28,087 nucleotides of DNA from JBBDNV01 sp040877415. GTDB taxonomy: Bacteria > Planctomycetota > Planctomycetia > Pirellulales > PALSA-1355. The notes below the pieces were generated by a model. The model was not told the origin of the DNA and ran no database searches. It saw nothing but the letters and a program-made list of their open reading frames with translations. Both the position numbers and the translations under genes were made by a program. Shown here in pieces: positions 1 to 8,700 of the stretch; the stretch's first letter is position 1, and each line of letters opens with the position of its first letter. Location of the stretch: the NCBI GenBank assembly GCA_040877415.1, contig JBBDNV010000070.1, forward strand, positions 1 to 28,087, written 5' to 3'.

Positions 1-2
1 TG

Positions 3-461
3 CCCGAGAAGCGCGTCAAGACCTGCAACTACACGGTGTGCCACATGGTGCCCGAACAGCGGGTGAAGACCTGCACCTATACGGTGTGCCACATGGTGCC
101 CGAGAAGCGCGTCAAGACCTGCTGCTACAAGGTCTGCCACATGGTGCCCGAGAAGCACGTCAAGACCTGCAACTACACGGTGTGCCACATGGTGGCCGAG
201 AAGCGCGTCAAGACCTGCTGCTACAAGGTGTGCCACATGGTGGCGGAGAAGTGCGTCAAACAGGTTCCCTACACGATCTGCAAGCCAGTGCACACGACGA
301 AGACCATCCAGGTCACGCGTTGCGTGCCCAAGCAGGTCGCGTACACCGTGACGCGCTGCTGCCCGCGAGTGATCTGCAAACAGGTTCCGGTGCAGGTTTG
401 CTGCCCGGTGGCTTGCGAACCGAGCTGTGCAGCCGCCCCGAGCTGCGGCTGCGGCGGCTGA
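3..461 (+). CDS. Cys-rich 16-aa repeat protein, YTV-like (5' partial)
   Basis: The reading frame is open from the window edge, so the true start lies outside; a GTG at 36 is internal to the repeats. The visible 152 residues contain a partial unit and then five 16-residue units of the pattern V-C-H-M-V-x-E-K-x-V-K-T-C-x-Y-[TK]. These decay into C-x-x-V/YTV-like segments and a Cys-rich tail (CCPVACEPSC...CGCGG) that ends at TGA 459-461. Regularly spaced Cys residues and recurring YTV strings resemble the planctomycete YTV proteins reported from cell-wall fractions. A structural, disulphide-linked cell-envelope role is therefore inferred, not shown. No catalytic motif is visible. The signal peptide, if any, is outside the window. 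A strong terminator follows 70 nt downstream, so this gene ends its transcription unit. Confidence 0.8.
   Translation, partial: PEKRVKTCNYTVCHMVPEQRVKTCTYTVCHMVPEKRVKTCCYKVCHMVPEKHVKTCNYTVCHMVAEKRVKTCCYKVCHMVAEKCVKQVPYTICKPVHTTKTIQVTRCVPKQVAYTVTRCCPRVICKQVPVQVCCPVACEPSCAAAPSCGCGG
36..275 (+). repeat. 48-bp coding tandem repeat, five units
   Basis: Five consecutive 48-bp units (36-83, 84-131, 132-179, 180-227, 228-275) encode the 16-residue Cys repeat, with a sixth partial unit at 3-35. Units alternate between two flavours at the end of the repeat: C-[NT]-Y-T and C-C-Y-K. This points to duplication of a 96-bp pair. Because 48 is divisible by three, a second forward frame is also free of stops. 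Confidence 0.9.
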
Positions 462-530
462 AACGCCGTGAGTGTTTAACGAGTGAGGTCTTCTTCTGAA
501 GCGTTCAGAGGAAGGTCTGGTCAACACCGG

Positions 531-566
531 CGGCCCGATCCAGCGATGGATCGGGCCGCTGTTTTT
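531..566 (+). terminator. Intrinsic terminator, GNRA-type loop
   Basis: A perfect 12-bp stem is formed by 531-542 (CGGCCCGATCCA) and 547-558 (TGGATCGGGCCG). It closes a GCGA tetraloop (543-546) and is followed by five T residues at 562-566. It lies 70 nt after the stop of the Cys-rich repeat gene, so it terminates that unit and isolates it from the sigma factor gene. Confidence 0.85.
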
Positions 567-986
567 ATAGGGGTCAGGAGCCAGGGTTCAGGGGTAGAGG
601 GGAACGTGTGATTCTCAGCCGAGCCCTGCCGCCCGGCCCCCTAAAATCCCTTCCGGGTGGTTTTTTTCGCTTCACAGTTTCAGGCCAATTGGCGATCGTG
701 CCGGGCGGGGATTTTTCATAGCTATACAGCGAGAGTTTGAAAGACCCCCTCTCCTTCGCACAACTGCCTTTCACGCACCGCCTTGCGCGCCATTCGCAAC
801 GCGAAAACTTACTCGCCCCCCGCGCGGAACTACGTCGCCCCAAGCGCAGGCTCGCCCGACGTTACCGTAAATCAACGTTCTCGGCGGCTCAAGGCGAGTT
901 TGTGGCCACCCCGAATGGGGCGAATGGACGGTTCTACGACGTCGAGTTTTTGGCGACTTTGCAGGCTGATCCTTGAGGGGGCTATT
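567..986. other. Intergenic region upstream of the ECF sigma gene
   Basis: These 420 bp separate the terminator from the sigma factor. Positions 571-604 are a degenerate G-rich string (gggtcaggagccagggttcagg type). A 9-bp inverted repeat, CCGCCCGGC (629-637) and GCCGGGCGG (700-708), is followed by GGATTTTT. No convincing protein-coding gene is seen, as the open frames here lack ribosome binding sites. The sigma factor promoter must lie in this stretch, but I cannot identify it. Confidence 0.5.
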
Positions 987-998
987 ATGGAGGGCACA

Positions 999-1574
999 AT
1001 GACCGACGTTACGCGCATCCTCGCCGAGATCGCTCAAGGCGACGCACAGGCCGCCGAGCAGCTTCTGCCCTTGGTCTATGACGAGCTTCGTCGGCTGGCC
1101 GCGCAAAAACTGGCGCATGAGTCGCCGGGCCAGACGCTCCAGGCCACGGCCTTGGTTCACGAGGCATACGTGCGGCTGGTGGACGTCGATTCGCCGCAGC
1201 AATGGGAAAACCGTGGCCATTTCTTCGCCGCGGCGGCCGAGGCCATGCGGCGGATCCTCATCAACCGTGCGCGCGACAAAAAACGCCTCAAGCGCGGCGG
1301 CGGGCGAAAGCGCCTGGATTGGAAGGGGATCGAGGTCGCCGACGACGCGTCGGACGACGATCTGATCGCGATCGACGAGGCCCTGAACAGGCTCACGTCA
1401 AAGCACCCGGACTGCGCCGAGCTCGTGAAGCTTCGCTTTTTCGCCGGACTGACTCTCGACCAGGCGGCCCAGTGCTTGGGAATTGGCGGGCGAACTGCCG
1501 ATCGCCACTGGTCGTTTGCCAGGGCCTGGCTGTACCAACAACTGCGCGACGGCCCCGCTGCGGCCGGCGAGTGA
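999..1574 (+). CDS. ECF RNA polymerase sigma factor, TIGR02999-like
   Basis: This 191-residue protein is the usual length for the planctomycete ECF subfamily annotated as TIGR02999. The N-terminus MTDVTRILAEIAQGD and the segment LLPLVYDELRRLA (about residues 22-34), followed by QTLQATALVHEAYVRLVD (45-62), are characteristic. Sigma-2 spans roughly residues 15-95 and sigma-4 roughly 125-185, with the helix-turn-helix in LTLDQAAQCLGIGGRTADRH (151-170). It would direct core RNA polymerase to a dedicated promoter set. ATG 999 follows GGAGGG (989-994) at 4 nt. ATG 987, after GAGGGGG at 975-981, is an alternative adding four residues. The neighbour is a Ser/Thr kinase, a recurrent planctomycete pairing, and no anti-sigma gene is visible. 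This suggests control by phosphorylation, which is inferred. Confidence 0.93.
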   Translation: MTDVTRILAEIAQGDAQAAEQLLPLVYDELRRLAAQKLAHESPGQTLQATALVHEAYVRLVDVDSPQQWENRGHFFAAAAEAMRRILINRARDKKRLKRGGGRKRLDWKGIEVADDASDDDLIAIDEALNRLTSKHPDCAELVKLRFFAGLTLDQAAQCLGIGGRTADRHWSFARAWLYQQLRDGPAAAGE

Positions 1575-1582
1575 AAATAAGG

Positions 1583-1677
1583 GCGTCTAACAAAATGGCC
1601 CCGGAGAGGGGGACAGTCCCATTTTGCTCCCAGGGCACCGCAAAATCGGGACAGTCCCCGGCCATTTTGTTAGACGC
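1583..1677. repeat. REPIN-like long inverted repeat between sigma and kinase genes
   Basis: Perfect 18-bp outer arms (GCGTCTAACAAAATGGCC at 1583-1600 and its complement at 1660-1677) enclose a second, imperfect pair. The inner arms are GGGACAGTCCCATTTTGC (starting at about 1610) and GCAAAATCGGGACAGTCCC (1640-1658). The whole segment can fold into one long hairpin with a short loop near 1629-1638. It begins 8 nt after the sigma stop codon. A 15-bp core of the arm recurs with one mismatch at 27748-27762, so it is a dispersed element. It could terminate or attenuate transcription between sigma and kinase; that role is inferred. Confidence 0.75.
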
Positions 1678-1754
1678 TCTATTTCGAAAACCGGCATTCG
1701 CATGGCGCGTTTCGCCGGTCAAGGGGGCATGAATAGATGGCCAAAAGCCCAAAC

Positions 1755-1766
1755 AGCGGTACCGCT
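1755..1766. promoter_or_regulatory. 12-bp perfect palindrome before the kinase start
   Basis: AGCGGTACCGCT is a perfect palindrome located 20 nt upstream of the kinase ATG (1787). It could be a protein-binding site or a small hairpin in the leader. No family-specific operator is recognised, so a regulatory role is only a possibility. Confidence 0.25.
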
Positions 1767-1786
1767 TGGCGCACGCACCGGAGACG

Positions 1787-4700
1787 ATGAACGGTTCTGA
1801 CGCTCAAATCCTGTCGATTTTTGCCGACGCGTTGGAATGCGATTCGCCGGAGGCGCGCGCTAGGCACCTGGACGGCGCTTGCGGCGACGATACGGCCCTG
1901 CGGGCCCAGATCGAGGCGTTGCTCGAGGCCCATCACGAAGCCGGAGATTTTCTCAAGGGACGCGACTCGCCGGCTGACTTCGCCTCGATGGCCGATCCGG
2001 CTTCCCAGGCCTCCGGCACAATCATCGGACCGTACAAGCTCCTCGAGCAGATCGGCGAAGGGGGCATGGGAGCCGTTTACCTGGCGGATCAACAGACTCC
2101 GGTCCATCGTCGGGTCGCGCTCAAGATCATCAAGCCGGGCATGGATACGCGGCGGGTGATCGCGCGGTTCGAAGTCGAGCGCCAGGCCCTGGCCCTGATG
2201 GACCACCCGAACATCGCGCGCGTGCTCGATGCGGGAGCGACCGGACCCGAAAGCGGGTGCCCCGGCCGGCCGTACTTCGTCATGGAGCTGGTGCATGGAG
2301 TCCCGATCACCGAGTATTGCGACCAGAACAACTTGACCGTGTGCCAGCGGCTGGAATTGTTGATCTCCGTGTGCCATGCCGTCCAACACGCGCACCAGAA
2401 GGGCATCATCCACCGCGACATCAAACCCGCAAATGTGCTGGTGACGCTCCATGACGGGCAGCCGATGCCCAAGATCATCGACTTCGGCGTTGCCAAGGCG
2501 ATCCACCAGCAGCTCACGCAGAAGGCGCTGTTCACCAGTTTTCACCAGATGGTCGGGACGCCGCTGTACATGAGCCCGGAGCAGGCGGAAATGTCCAGCG
2601 TCGACATCGACACGCGCAGCGACGTCTACTCGTTGGGCGTGTTGCTCTACGAGCTCGTGACCGGCACGACTCCGTTCGACACCGAACGACTGCGCGCGGC
2701 GCCCTACGACGAGATCCGCCGCATCATTCGCGAGGAGGAGCCGCCTCACCCCAGTACGCAATTCAGCACGCTGGACGACGGCCGAACCGCCGTGGCCGCT
2801 CGGCGGAGCATCGATGCGGATCGTCTCTACCGGCTGTTGCGGGGCGACCTCGACTGGGTCGTCATGAAGGCGCTGGAGAAAGATCGCGCCCGCCGCTACG
2901 AAACGGCCGACGCACTGGCTCGGGACATCCAGCGGTTCCTGGCCGACCAGCCGGTTGAGGCCTGCCCTCCCTCGGTGGCCTATCGGTTCCGCAAGTTTGC
3001 CCGCCGCAACCGCGTAGCGCTTTTCACGACCGTTCTGGTCTCGGCGGCGCTGGTGGTGGGCACGGTGGTCAGCACCTGGCAGGCCATTCGCGCCACGCGC
3101 GCCGAAGGCGAACAAGTCCGCCTGCGAAACGAGGCGGTAACAGCGCAGGCGAACGAAACACATCTGCGCGAGCGCGCTGAAAGCGAGCGTCGCAGCGCCG
3201 AACGGATGCTCGCGCTGCAACAAACCCATCGTGCCGCCGAGCGCCTCGAACAAGGCGACGCCGTGGGACTGTTGGAACTCGTCACGGCCCGCCAAACCGC
3301 CGAGCAAGACCCCTCGTTGGCGCGCGATATTGAATCGCTCTGGTCCCGCTGGGACGCCGTGCTCGCCGGCCGCCTGCTGGGCGTCATTGGGCACAAGCAG
3401 CCGGTCGTCGCGATCGCGTTCAGTCCCGACGGCAAACTCCTGGCGACGGCGTCCGACGACGCCACGGTTGTGCTCTGGGACACGGAAAGCGGGCAGCAGC
3501 ACGGTCGGATTCTGCGACATGAACATCCGGTGACTGTGATTTGTTTTCGAGAGGAAGGAGATCTTTTGGCCAGCGGCGACGCGGGGGGCATGATCCGGGT
3601 TTGGAACGTTGCCGACGGCCGCCAGGTGACGCCGGATTTCGAGCACCCTGGTGGCGCCATTCGTGCCTTGACGTTTCGTCCCGGCCACCGGACGCTGGCC
3701 ACGACGACAGAGAAGTCGACCTTCGTGCGCTTGTGGAAGCTCGACGCCGCCTCCGAGCCCGTCGATTTAGAGCACGAAGCACCCGTCGCGCAGATTGCGT
3801 TTGTCGAACATGGCAATGCGCTGGCTACGGCGGCCGTCTCTTCACTGCACTTGTGGGATTCCGAGTCCGCGCGGCCGCGGTTCGCGCCGCTTCGCCGGGT
3901 GCATTCAATCACCGTGTTGCGGGGCAGCCCCGACGGCTCGCTGGTCGCCACGGGCGGCCAGGATGGAGTGGCCCGAATCTGGAAAGTTGCCGACGGGGTG
4001 GAGGCTGCCCCACCGCTGGACCTGAGTCAGCCGATGCTCCTCGACATGCAATTCAGCCCCGACGGGCGTTGGTTGGCAACCGCGTCGGCGGATCGAACCG
4101 TACGGCGTTGGAGCACGTCCACGTGGCAAGAGCACGGAGATCCTTTGCAGCACCCGAAGCGGATCGCCTCGCTCGCCTTCAGCCCCAACAGTCGCATCCT
4201 GGCAAGTGGATCGTGGGACGGCGGCGTGCGCGCCTGGGACGTCGCCTCGGGAGCTCGATACGCGCCGCCCTTCTGGCATCAGGGCGCAGTGCGTGCGATC
4301 GCATTCGATCGGTCGGCAGCGCGGCTGGCGACAGCCTCGGACGATGCCACGGCGCGCGTCTGGAATCTTGACGTCGTGGCGCGAGGTGTAAATCTCGCGC
4401 ACCGGGGCCGAGTCAACCGGCTCGCCGCCAGCCCGGACAGCCGATTCTTGTTCACAGGCACCTCGCTTGGCGCGCTCACCTGCTGGGACCTGGCGACACG
4501 AGAAGTCCGCTGGCGACGTAGTACAGCGCACGTAAAACCCGTGACCTCGCTGGCTGTCTCGTCCGACGGCACGCTTGTCGCCAGCGCCGCGGAAGACCTT
4601 TTTGTGCGGCTATTGGGTGCGGCCGACGGTGAACCACGGGCTAACGCCCCGCGCTTTCCGGAAACCGTCAAGGACATCGCGTTTCTGCCTGCAGGCGACG

Positions 4701-5410
4701 CGCTCGTGATCGGCTGCAACGATAAGACCGTCACGATCTGGGACCTGATCACGTTCGAGCGCCGTCTCGTATGTCGGGACCCGGAGGCGGTGAAGGCGGT
4801 GGCCGTCGATCCGGGCGGGACTCTGTTGGCGTACGGGACAAATGGCTGGTTCACGCACGTCCTGTCGCTTACCTCGCCGAGTGAACCGATTGCAACGCTG
4901 CCGCACGGCGATCGAATCCGCTCGCTGTGCTTCGCGCCCTCGTCGGCCGGCTTCCTGGCCGCGGGAGGCGAAGACGGCGTGGTGCAGTTGTGGAACGTGC
5001 CGGGATTTACTCCACGCGGCCCCCTGATCGAACTCGGGGAAGAGCCCTACGACCTGAGCGTCCATCCCGGTGGGACGCTATTGGCGGCGGCCGTGCGCGA
5101 CTTGCTGTGCGTGCGCCTGTGGGACGTTGGCACGACCTTGGCTCAAGACGGCGTGCCGCTAGCGCGAAACGATCTGGCGCTCTCGGCCTGTTTCACTCCC
5201 GACGGCAAACTGCTGGCCACCGGCTGGGGCGACGGCGTCTGCTGGCTGTGGCCCGTTCCCCAGATGCCCGCGAGCGTAGCCGCCATGGAGCGGGCGACGG
5301 CCCTGACGCTCGGCGCGCGTCTCGACAAGGAAAACCGCGCCGTGGCAATTCCTTGGGACGAGTGGCAGCGCCTGCGTGCCGACACCGGGGCTTCTGCCGT
5401 AAGTCCCTAG
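1787..5410 (+). CDS. Membrane Ser/Thr protein kinase with C-terminal WD40 repeats
   Basis: This is a 1207-residue PknB-type (Hanks) kinase. Residue numbers count from ATG 1787, which follows GGAG at 1780-1783; an upstream TTG at 1766 is less likely. The kinase domain is about 80-390, with the glycine loop GEGGMGAVY (90-98), catalytic Lys in VALKIIK (113), HRDIKPAN (HRD 209-211), DFG (232-234) and the SPE motif (263-265). All are intact, so it should be active. A hydrophobic segment at about 410-432 is the single membrane span, followed by a charged, probably coiled-coil stretch (about 433-480). From about 530 to the end I count roughly 15 WD40-type repeats (SPDGKLLATASDDATVVLWD type), enough for two propellers. 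The layout predicts a cytoplasmic kinase and an outward propeller sensor or scaffold. It lies next to the ECF sigma gene, its likely functional partner (inferred). Confidence 0.95.
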   Translation: MNGSDAQILSIFADALECDSPEARARHLDGACGDDTALRAQIEALLEAHHEAGDFLKGRDSPADFASMADPASQASGTIIGPYKLLEQIGEGGMGAVYLADQQTPVHRRVALKIIKPGMDTRRVIARFEVERQALALMDHPNIARVLDAGATGPESGCPGRPYFVMELVHGVPITEYCDQNNLTVCQRLELLISVCHAVQHAHQKGIIHRDIKPANVLVTLHDGQPMPKIIDFGVAKAIHQQLTQKALFTSFHQMVGTPLYMSPEQAEMSSVDIDTRSDVYSLGVLLYELVTGTTPFDTERLRAAPYDEIRRIIREEEPPHPSTQFSTLDDGRTAVAARRSIDADRLYRLLRGDLDWVVMKALEKDRARRYETADALARDIQRFLADQPVEACPPSVAYRFRKFARRNRVALFTTVLVSAALVVGTVVSTWQAIRATRAEGEQVRLRNEAVTAQANETHLRERAESERRSAERMLALQQTHRAAERLEQGDAVGLLELVTARQTAEQDPSLARDIESLWSRWDAVLAGRLLGVIGHKQPVVAIAFSPDGKLLATASDDATVVLWDTESGQQHGRILRHEHPVTVICFREEGDLLASGDAGGMIRVWNVADGRQVTPDFEHPGGAIRALTFRPGHRTLATTTEKSTFVRLWKLDAASEPVDLEHEAPVAQIAFVEHGNALATAAVSSLHLWDSESARPRFAPLRRVHSITVLRGSPDGSLVATGGQDGVARIWKVADGVEAAPPLDLSQPMLLDMQFSPDGRWLATASADRTVRRWSTSTWQEHGDPLQHPKRIASLAFSPNSRILASGSWDGGVRAWDVASGARYAPPFWHQGAVRAIAFDRSAARLATASDDATARVWNLDVVARGVNLAHRGRVNRLAASPDSRFLFTGTSLGALTCWDLATREVRWRRSTAHVKPVTSLAVSSDGTLVASAAEDLFVRLLGAADGEPRANAPRFPETVKDIAFLPAGDALVIGCNDKTVTIWDLITFERRLVCRDPEAVKAVAVDPGGTLLAYGTNGWFTHVLSLTSPSEPIATLPHGDRIRSLCFAPSSAGFLAAGGEDGVVQLWNVPGFTPRGPLIELGEEPYDLSVHPGGTLLAAAVRDLLCVRLWDVGTTLAQDGVPLARNDLALSACFTPDGKLLATGWGDGVCWLWPVPQMPASVAAMERATALTLGARLDKENRAVAIPWDEWQRLRADTGASAVSP

Positions 5411-5634
5411 GCGGAAAGGGTCAAGAGCCGCCTGGCCTGGTGCCGACCGTGCTCTCCTGGCAGGGCCCTCTGCTGCGACCACGCGAAATCGCCAACCCCG
5501 TCGCCTGCGCGCGCCACACCCATCAAGCTCGGTGAATCCGAGATTCGTCAACCCCTGGTGGCGCCTTTTCCCCGTGGACGGGGCATTGATGGGTACCTCG
5601 TGACGACTTGTCCCAACGGAGGGTTGTTTCGCGT

Positions 5635-5646
5635 CCATACGTATGG
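5635..5646. promoter_or_regulatory. 12-bp palindrome upstream of the surface protein
   Basis: CCATACGTATGG is a perfect palindrome 54 nt upstream of ATG 5701, inside the 290-bp gap between the kinase and the large surface protein. The rest of that gap (5411-5634) shows no gene and no convincing sigma-70 promoter. The palindrome is a candidate operator; this rests only on symmetry and position. Confidence 0.25.
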
Positions 5647-5700
5647 GGAATAGTCGACGGCAGGTTATGAACAAGCACCTTGGACGCAGGAGACTGTCAG

Positions 5701-8700
5701 ATGTCGCATTCATCACTGAGCTACCGGCGTTGGCGTCCAGTAAACTCCCGACGTCGCCCGGCGCATCGCGCTAGTTCGAGTAGGTTGCGTGGCGGAATAG
5801 CTACGAGTCGGTTGCGTTTCGAGGTGCTCGAAGACCGGTCGCTGCTTTCTATCACATTGACCGGCGTGCCGAACTGGATTGAGCAGGGACCTCGCCCAAT
5901 TATCGAAGCGCAGCTCAACGCGTTGCCAAACAGCCCTGCCGCGGGCGCAATCCAGAGCATCGCCGTCAACCCCAACATTGTCGATCCGGCCCACCCGAAT
6001 AATCACCAAATCTATGTCGGCGCCGTGAACGGCGGTGTTTGGCGGACGGACAACTTTGATCCGGCGAATCCCACCGCGACAGCCTGGAGGCCATTGACCG
6101 ATCAGCAAGCTTCCCTGGCCATCAGCTCGGTGGCCATCGATCCTCTTGACGCCAGCGGCAACGTCGTTTTCGCGGGCACGGGAAGCTTCAGTAACCTGGC
6201 CCAGCAGGGCGATCCGCCAGTTGGCCTCTTGCGGACGACGGATGGCGGAGTTTCATGGACGACTCATAAGCTCATCAATTCTTTCACTCAACCAAGGATT
6301 ACGACCGTACTTCCAACTTCCGTTGACACCGACCCAGGGCCCGGCGTTAAGGAAGTGATCCTGGTAGGAGCAATTGACCTCCGCCCCGGGGTCCCCGGGC
6401 TCTATCGGAGCACCGACAATGGCGACAATTTTACTTTGATCAGCGGCACCAATGGGCTGCCGGAGGGGGCTGTCTCCGACATCATTGTTTCTCCAAATCC
6501 TTCAAATCGTGGACTCCGCTTTTTTGCCGCCGTTCCCGGGCGCGGCATTTTCCGCAGCATCTCGCTCGGACAAACGTGGACCAGCGCAAGTTCGGGAATC
6601 ACCGGTCTTTCCTCGTCATCGAATATTCAAATGGCGGCGTTCAACAACGGAATTTTTACGACCGCTCTCTACGCAGCGATCGTCGATACCTCGAAGAGGT
6701 TGACCGGCGTTTTCCGCTCAACAACGCACGGGGATTCCTGGACCCGATTGGCTTTGCCGACTGAATTATTTACCGCCGGTTCTTTCGGCGGAAGCGGTTT
6801 TCAGATCATCGCCGATGCAACCAATAGCCAGGTGGCTTATCTTGGCGGTAGCGGCAACGAAGATGGAGAAATCCTGCGCTACGATCCGGCGGGCGCGGGT
6901 AGTTGGGTGCTGATCGTTGGAGCGGGCGCCAAGAACCATACATCTCCGCACGCGGATTCTCGCGACTTTGCGTTTGTCGGCGCCAGCTTGCTCAATGCCA
7001 ACGACGGCGGTCTCTGCTTCATCAATAATCCGCGGGATGCCAGGAACAATTCATGGCAGTCGCTGCAGGGATCAGGCACGACGGGAATTGGCGCGATGGA
7101 AATGCACAATATCTCGTACGATAATCGTTTTAACGTGCTGTGGGGAGGTGCTCAGGACAACGGCACGTCCGGTCAATCGGCGCCAAACAATTTGGTGTGG
7201 AGGCTGTATGCTGGCGGGGACGGTGGCGACGTCGCGGTCGACTCTGTAACACGGGCCCCCGCTGGTAAGACCATCCGGTACGTCAGTTCGCAGGGATTAA
7301 TAAACTTCTCGGCATACGTGTTCGATACCGCAACAAACGACGCTTCCCATGTCGCTTTGCTGCCCGCGGCCGGTTTAGAAGGCCTCGCCCCCTCGTTTAT
7401 AACGCCGATTGAACTGAATGCCCTCGCTCCTCCGAGTGGTCAATCAAAGAGGCTCGTCGTTGGGGGCCTCGCTGTCCAAAAAGACAGGATCGAAAATGTC
7501 ACCGCCACGTCCCCAATTAAGATTGTGACGAATAAGGATGCCTTCGGCCATGGCTTAAGCACCGGGGACACGGTAACCATCAGTGGAGTGATGGGGATTC
7601 CGGCCGCCAACGGCACGTTCACGGTTACCTTCGTCAATCAAACGACTTTCTCACTCAACGGAACTACGGGCTCCGGCACCTATGATGCGACGCCTCCCGG
7701 CTCGTGGGAAAAGAATTCGTCGGTTCTTCCCGGCGGCGCTGTCTACGAGTCCAGGAATGCTGGCATTGCGACAAACACGGCAGATGTTGTCTGGACGCGG
7801 GTCCCCACCGGTCCCGGTTTCGGCAGCGTCAATGCCATGGCGGCCGGCGGGAGCTTCGCCGGTATTCTCAATTTTCCCAACGTGCTCTACGTGGGTTCGG
7901 AGCAACGCGTTTTCTTGCGTTCCACGGCCGGCGGTACACTCTCGCAGACCCCCGCTCCTTTCCCCGGTGTCAATATCACCGACGTCGTTATGGACCCGAA
8001 CGACTGGCGGCACGCATTTGTCTCGGACTCCTCGCGTGTTTATGAGACGACCAATGCCGGCGCTTCGTGGAACGATTTATTCAGCAATGAACGGGACATT
8101 CATTCGTTGGAGTTTGTTCCCGCCGGCGGTGGAGTTCTACTGGCCGGTGGACTCAATGGAGTCTCACGCCTGATCCTGTCTTCTCCAAATCGCGTCTGGA
8201 CGGAGTATGGCGCGCGATTGCCCAACGCCAAAGTTTATGACATGAAGTATGACGCAACGGACGACAAGCTTGTCGCCACCACGCTCGGCCGGGGCGCCTG
8301 GACGATCAGCAACGTCAGCACGACCGTCGCCACGCCGGGGGTTTTGCAGATTAACGGCGATATGGACTTCGCCGGCGAATTCGATGACATCAAGCTGCAG
8401 TTGGATCCCAACAACTCGACGCTGGTCGACGTCTTCCTGAACACCCTGACGCCCTTGGCCACGTTCCAGCTCTCGACGATCGAGCAGATCCTCGTCAACG
8501 GCTTGGGCGGCAACGACAACTTGACGGTTGATTTCAACAATGGCAACCCGATTCCGCGCGGCGGGCTGGCATACGACGGCGGGGCGGACCGCGCCGATCA
8601 AGTTTCCGTCGTCGGCAACGCGGATTACAGGTTGACAAACTCCAGTTTGAGGAGAAACCTCGGCGGGACAATCGATCTTGTCGACGTGCAAATTGCCAGT

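Noticed and set aside
36..275. CRISPR-like regular repeat array
   Set aside because: The 48-bp units are contiguous without spacers and keep a coding frame.
38..499. Second forward open frame across the Cys-rich repeats
   Set aside because: Open only because the repeat period is a multiple of three; it lacks the regular Cys pattern and a start signal.
1679..3688. 669-residue minus-strand open frame opposite the kinase gene
   Set aside because: Arg/His-rich shadow of the kinase coding strand, spanning the hairpin repeat; no recognisable domain.
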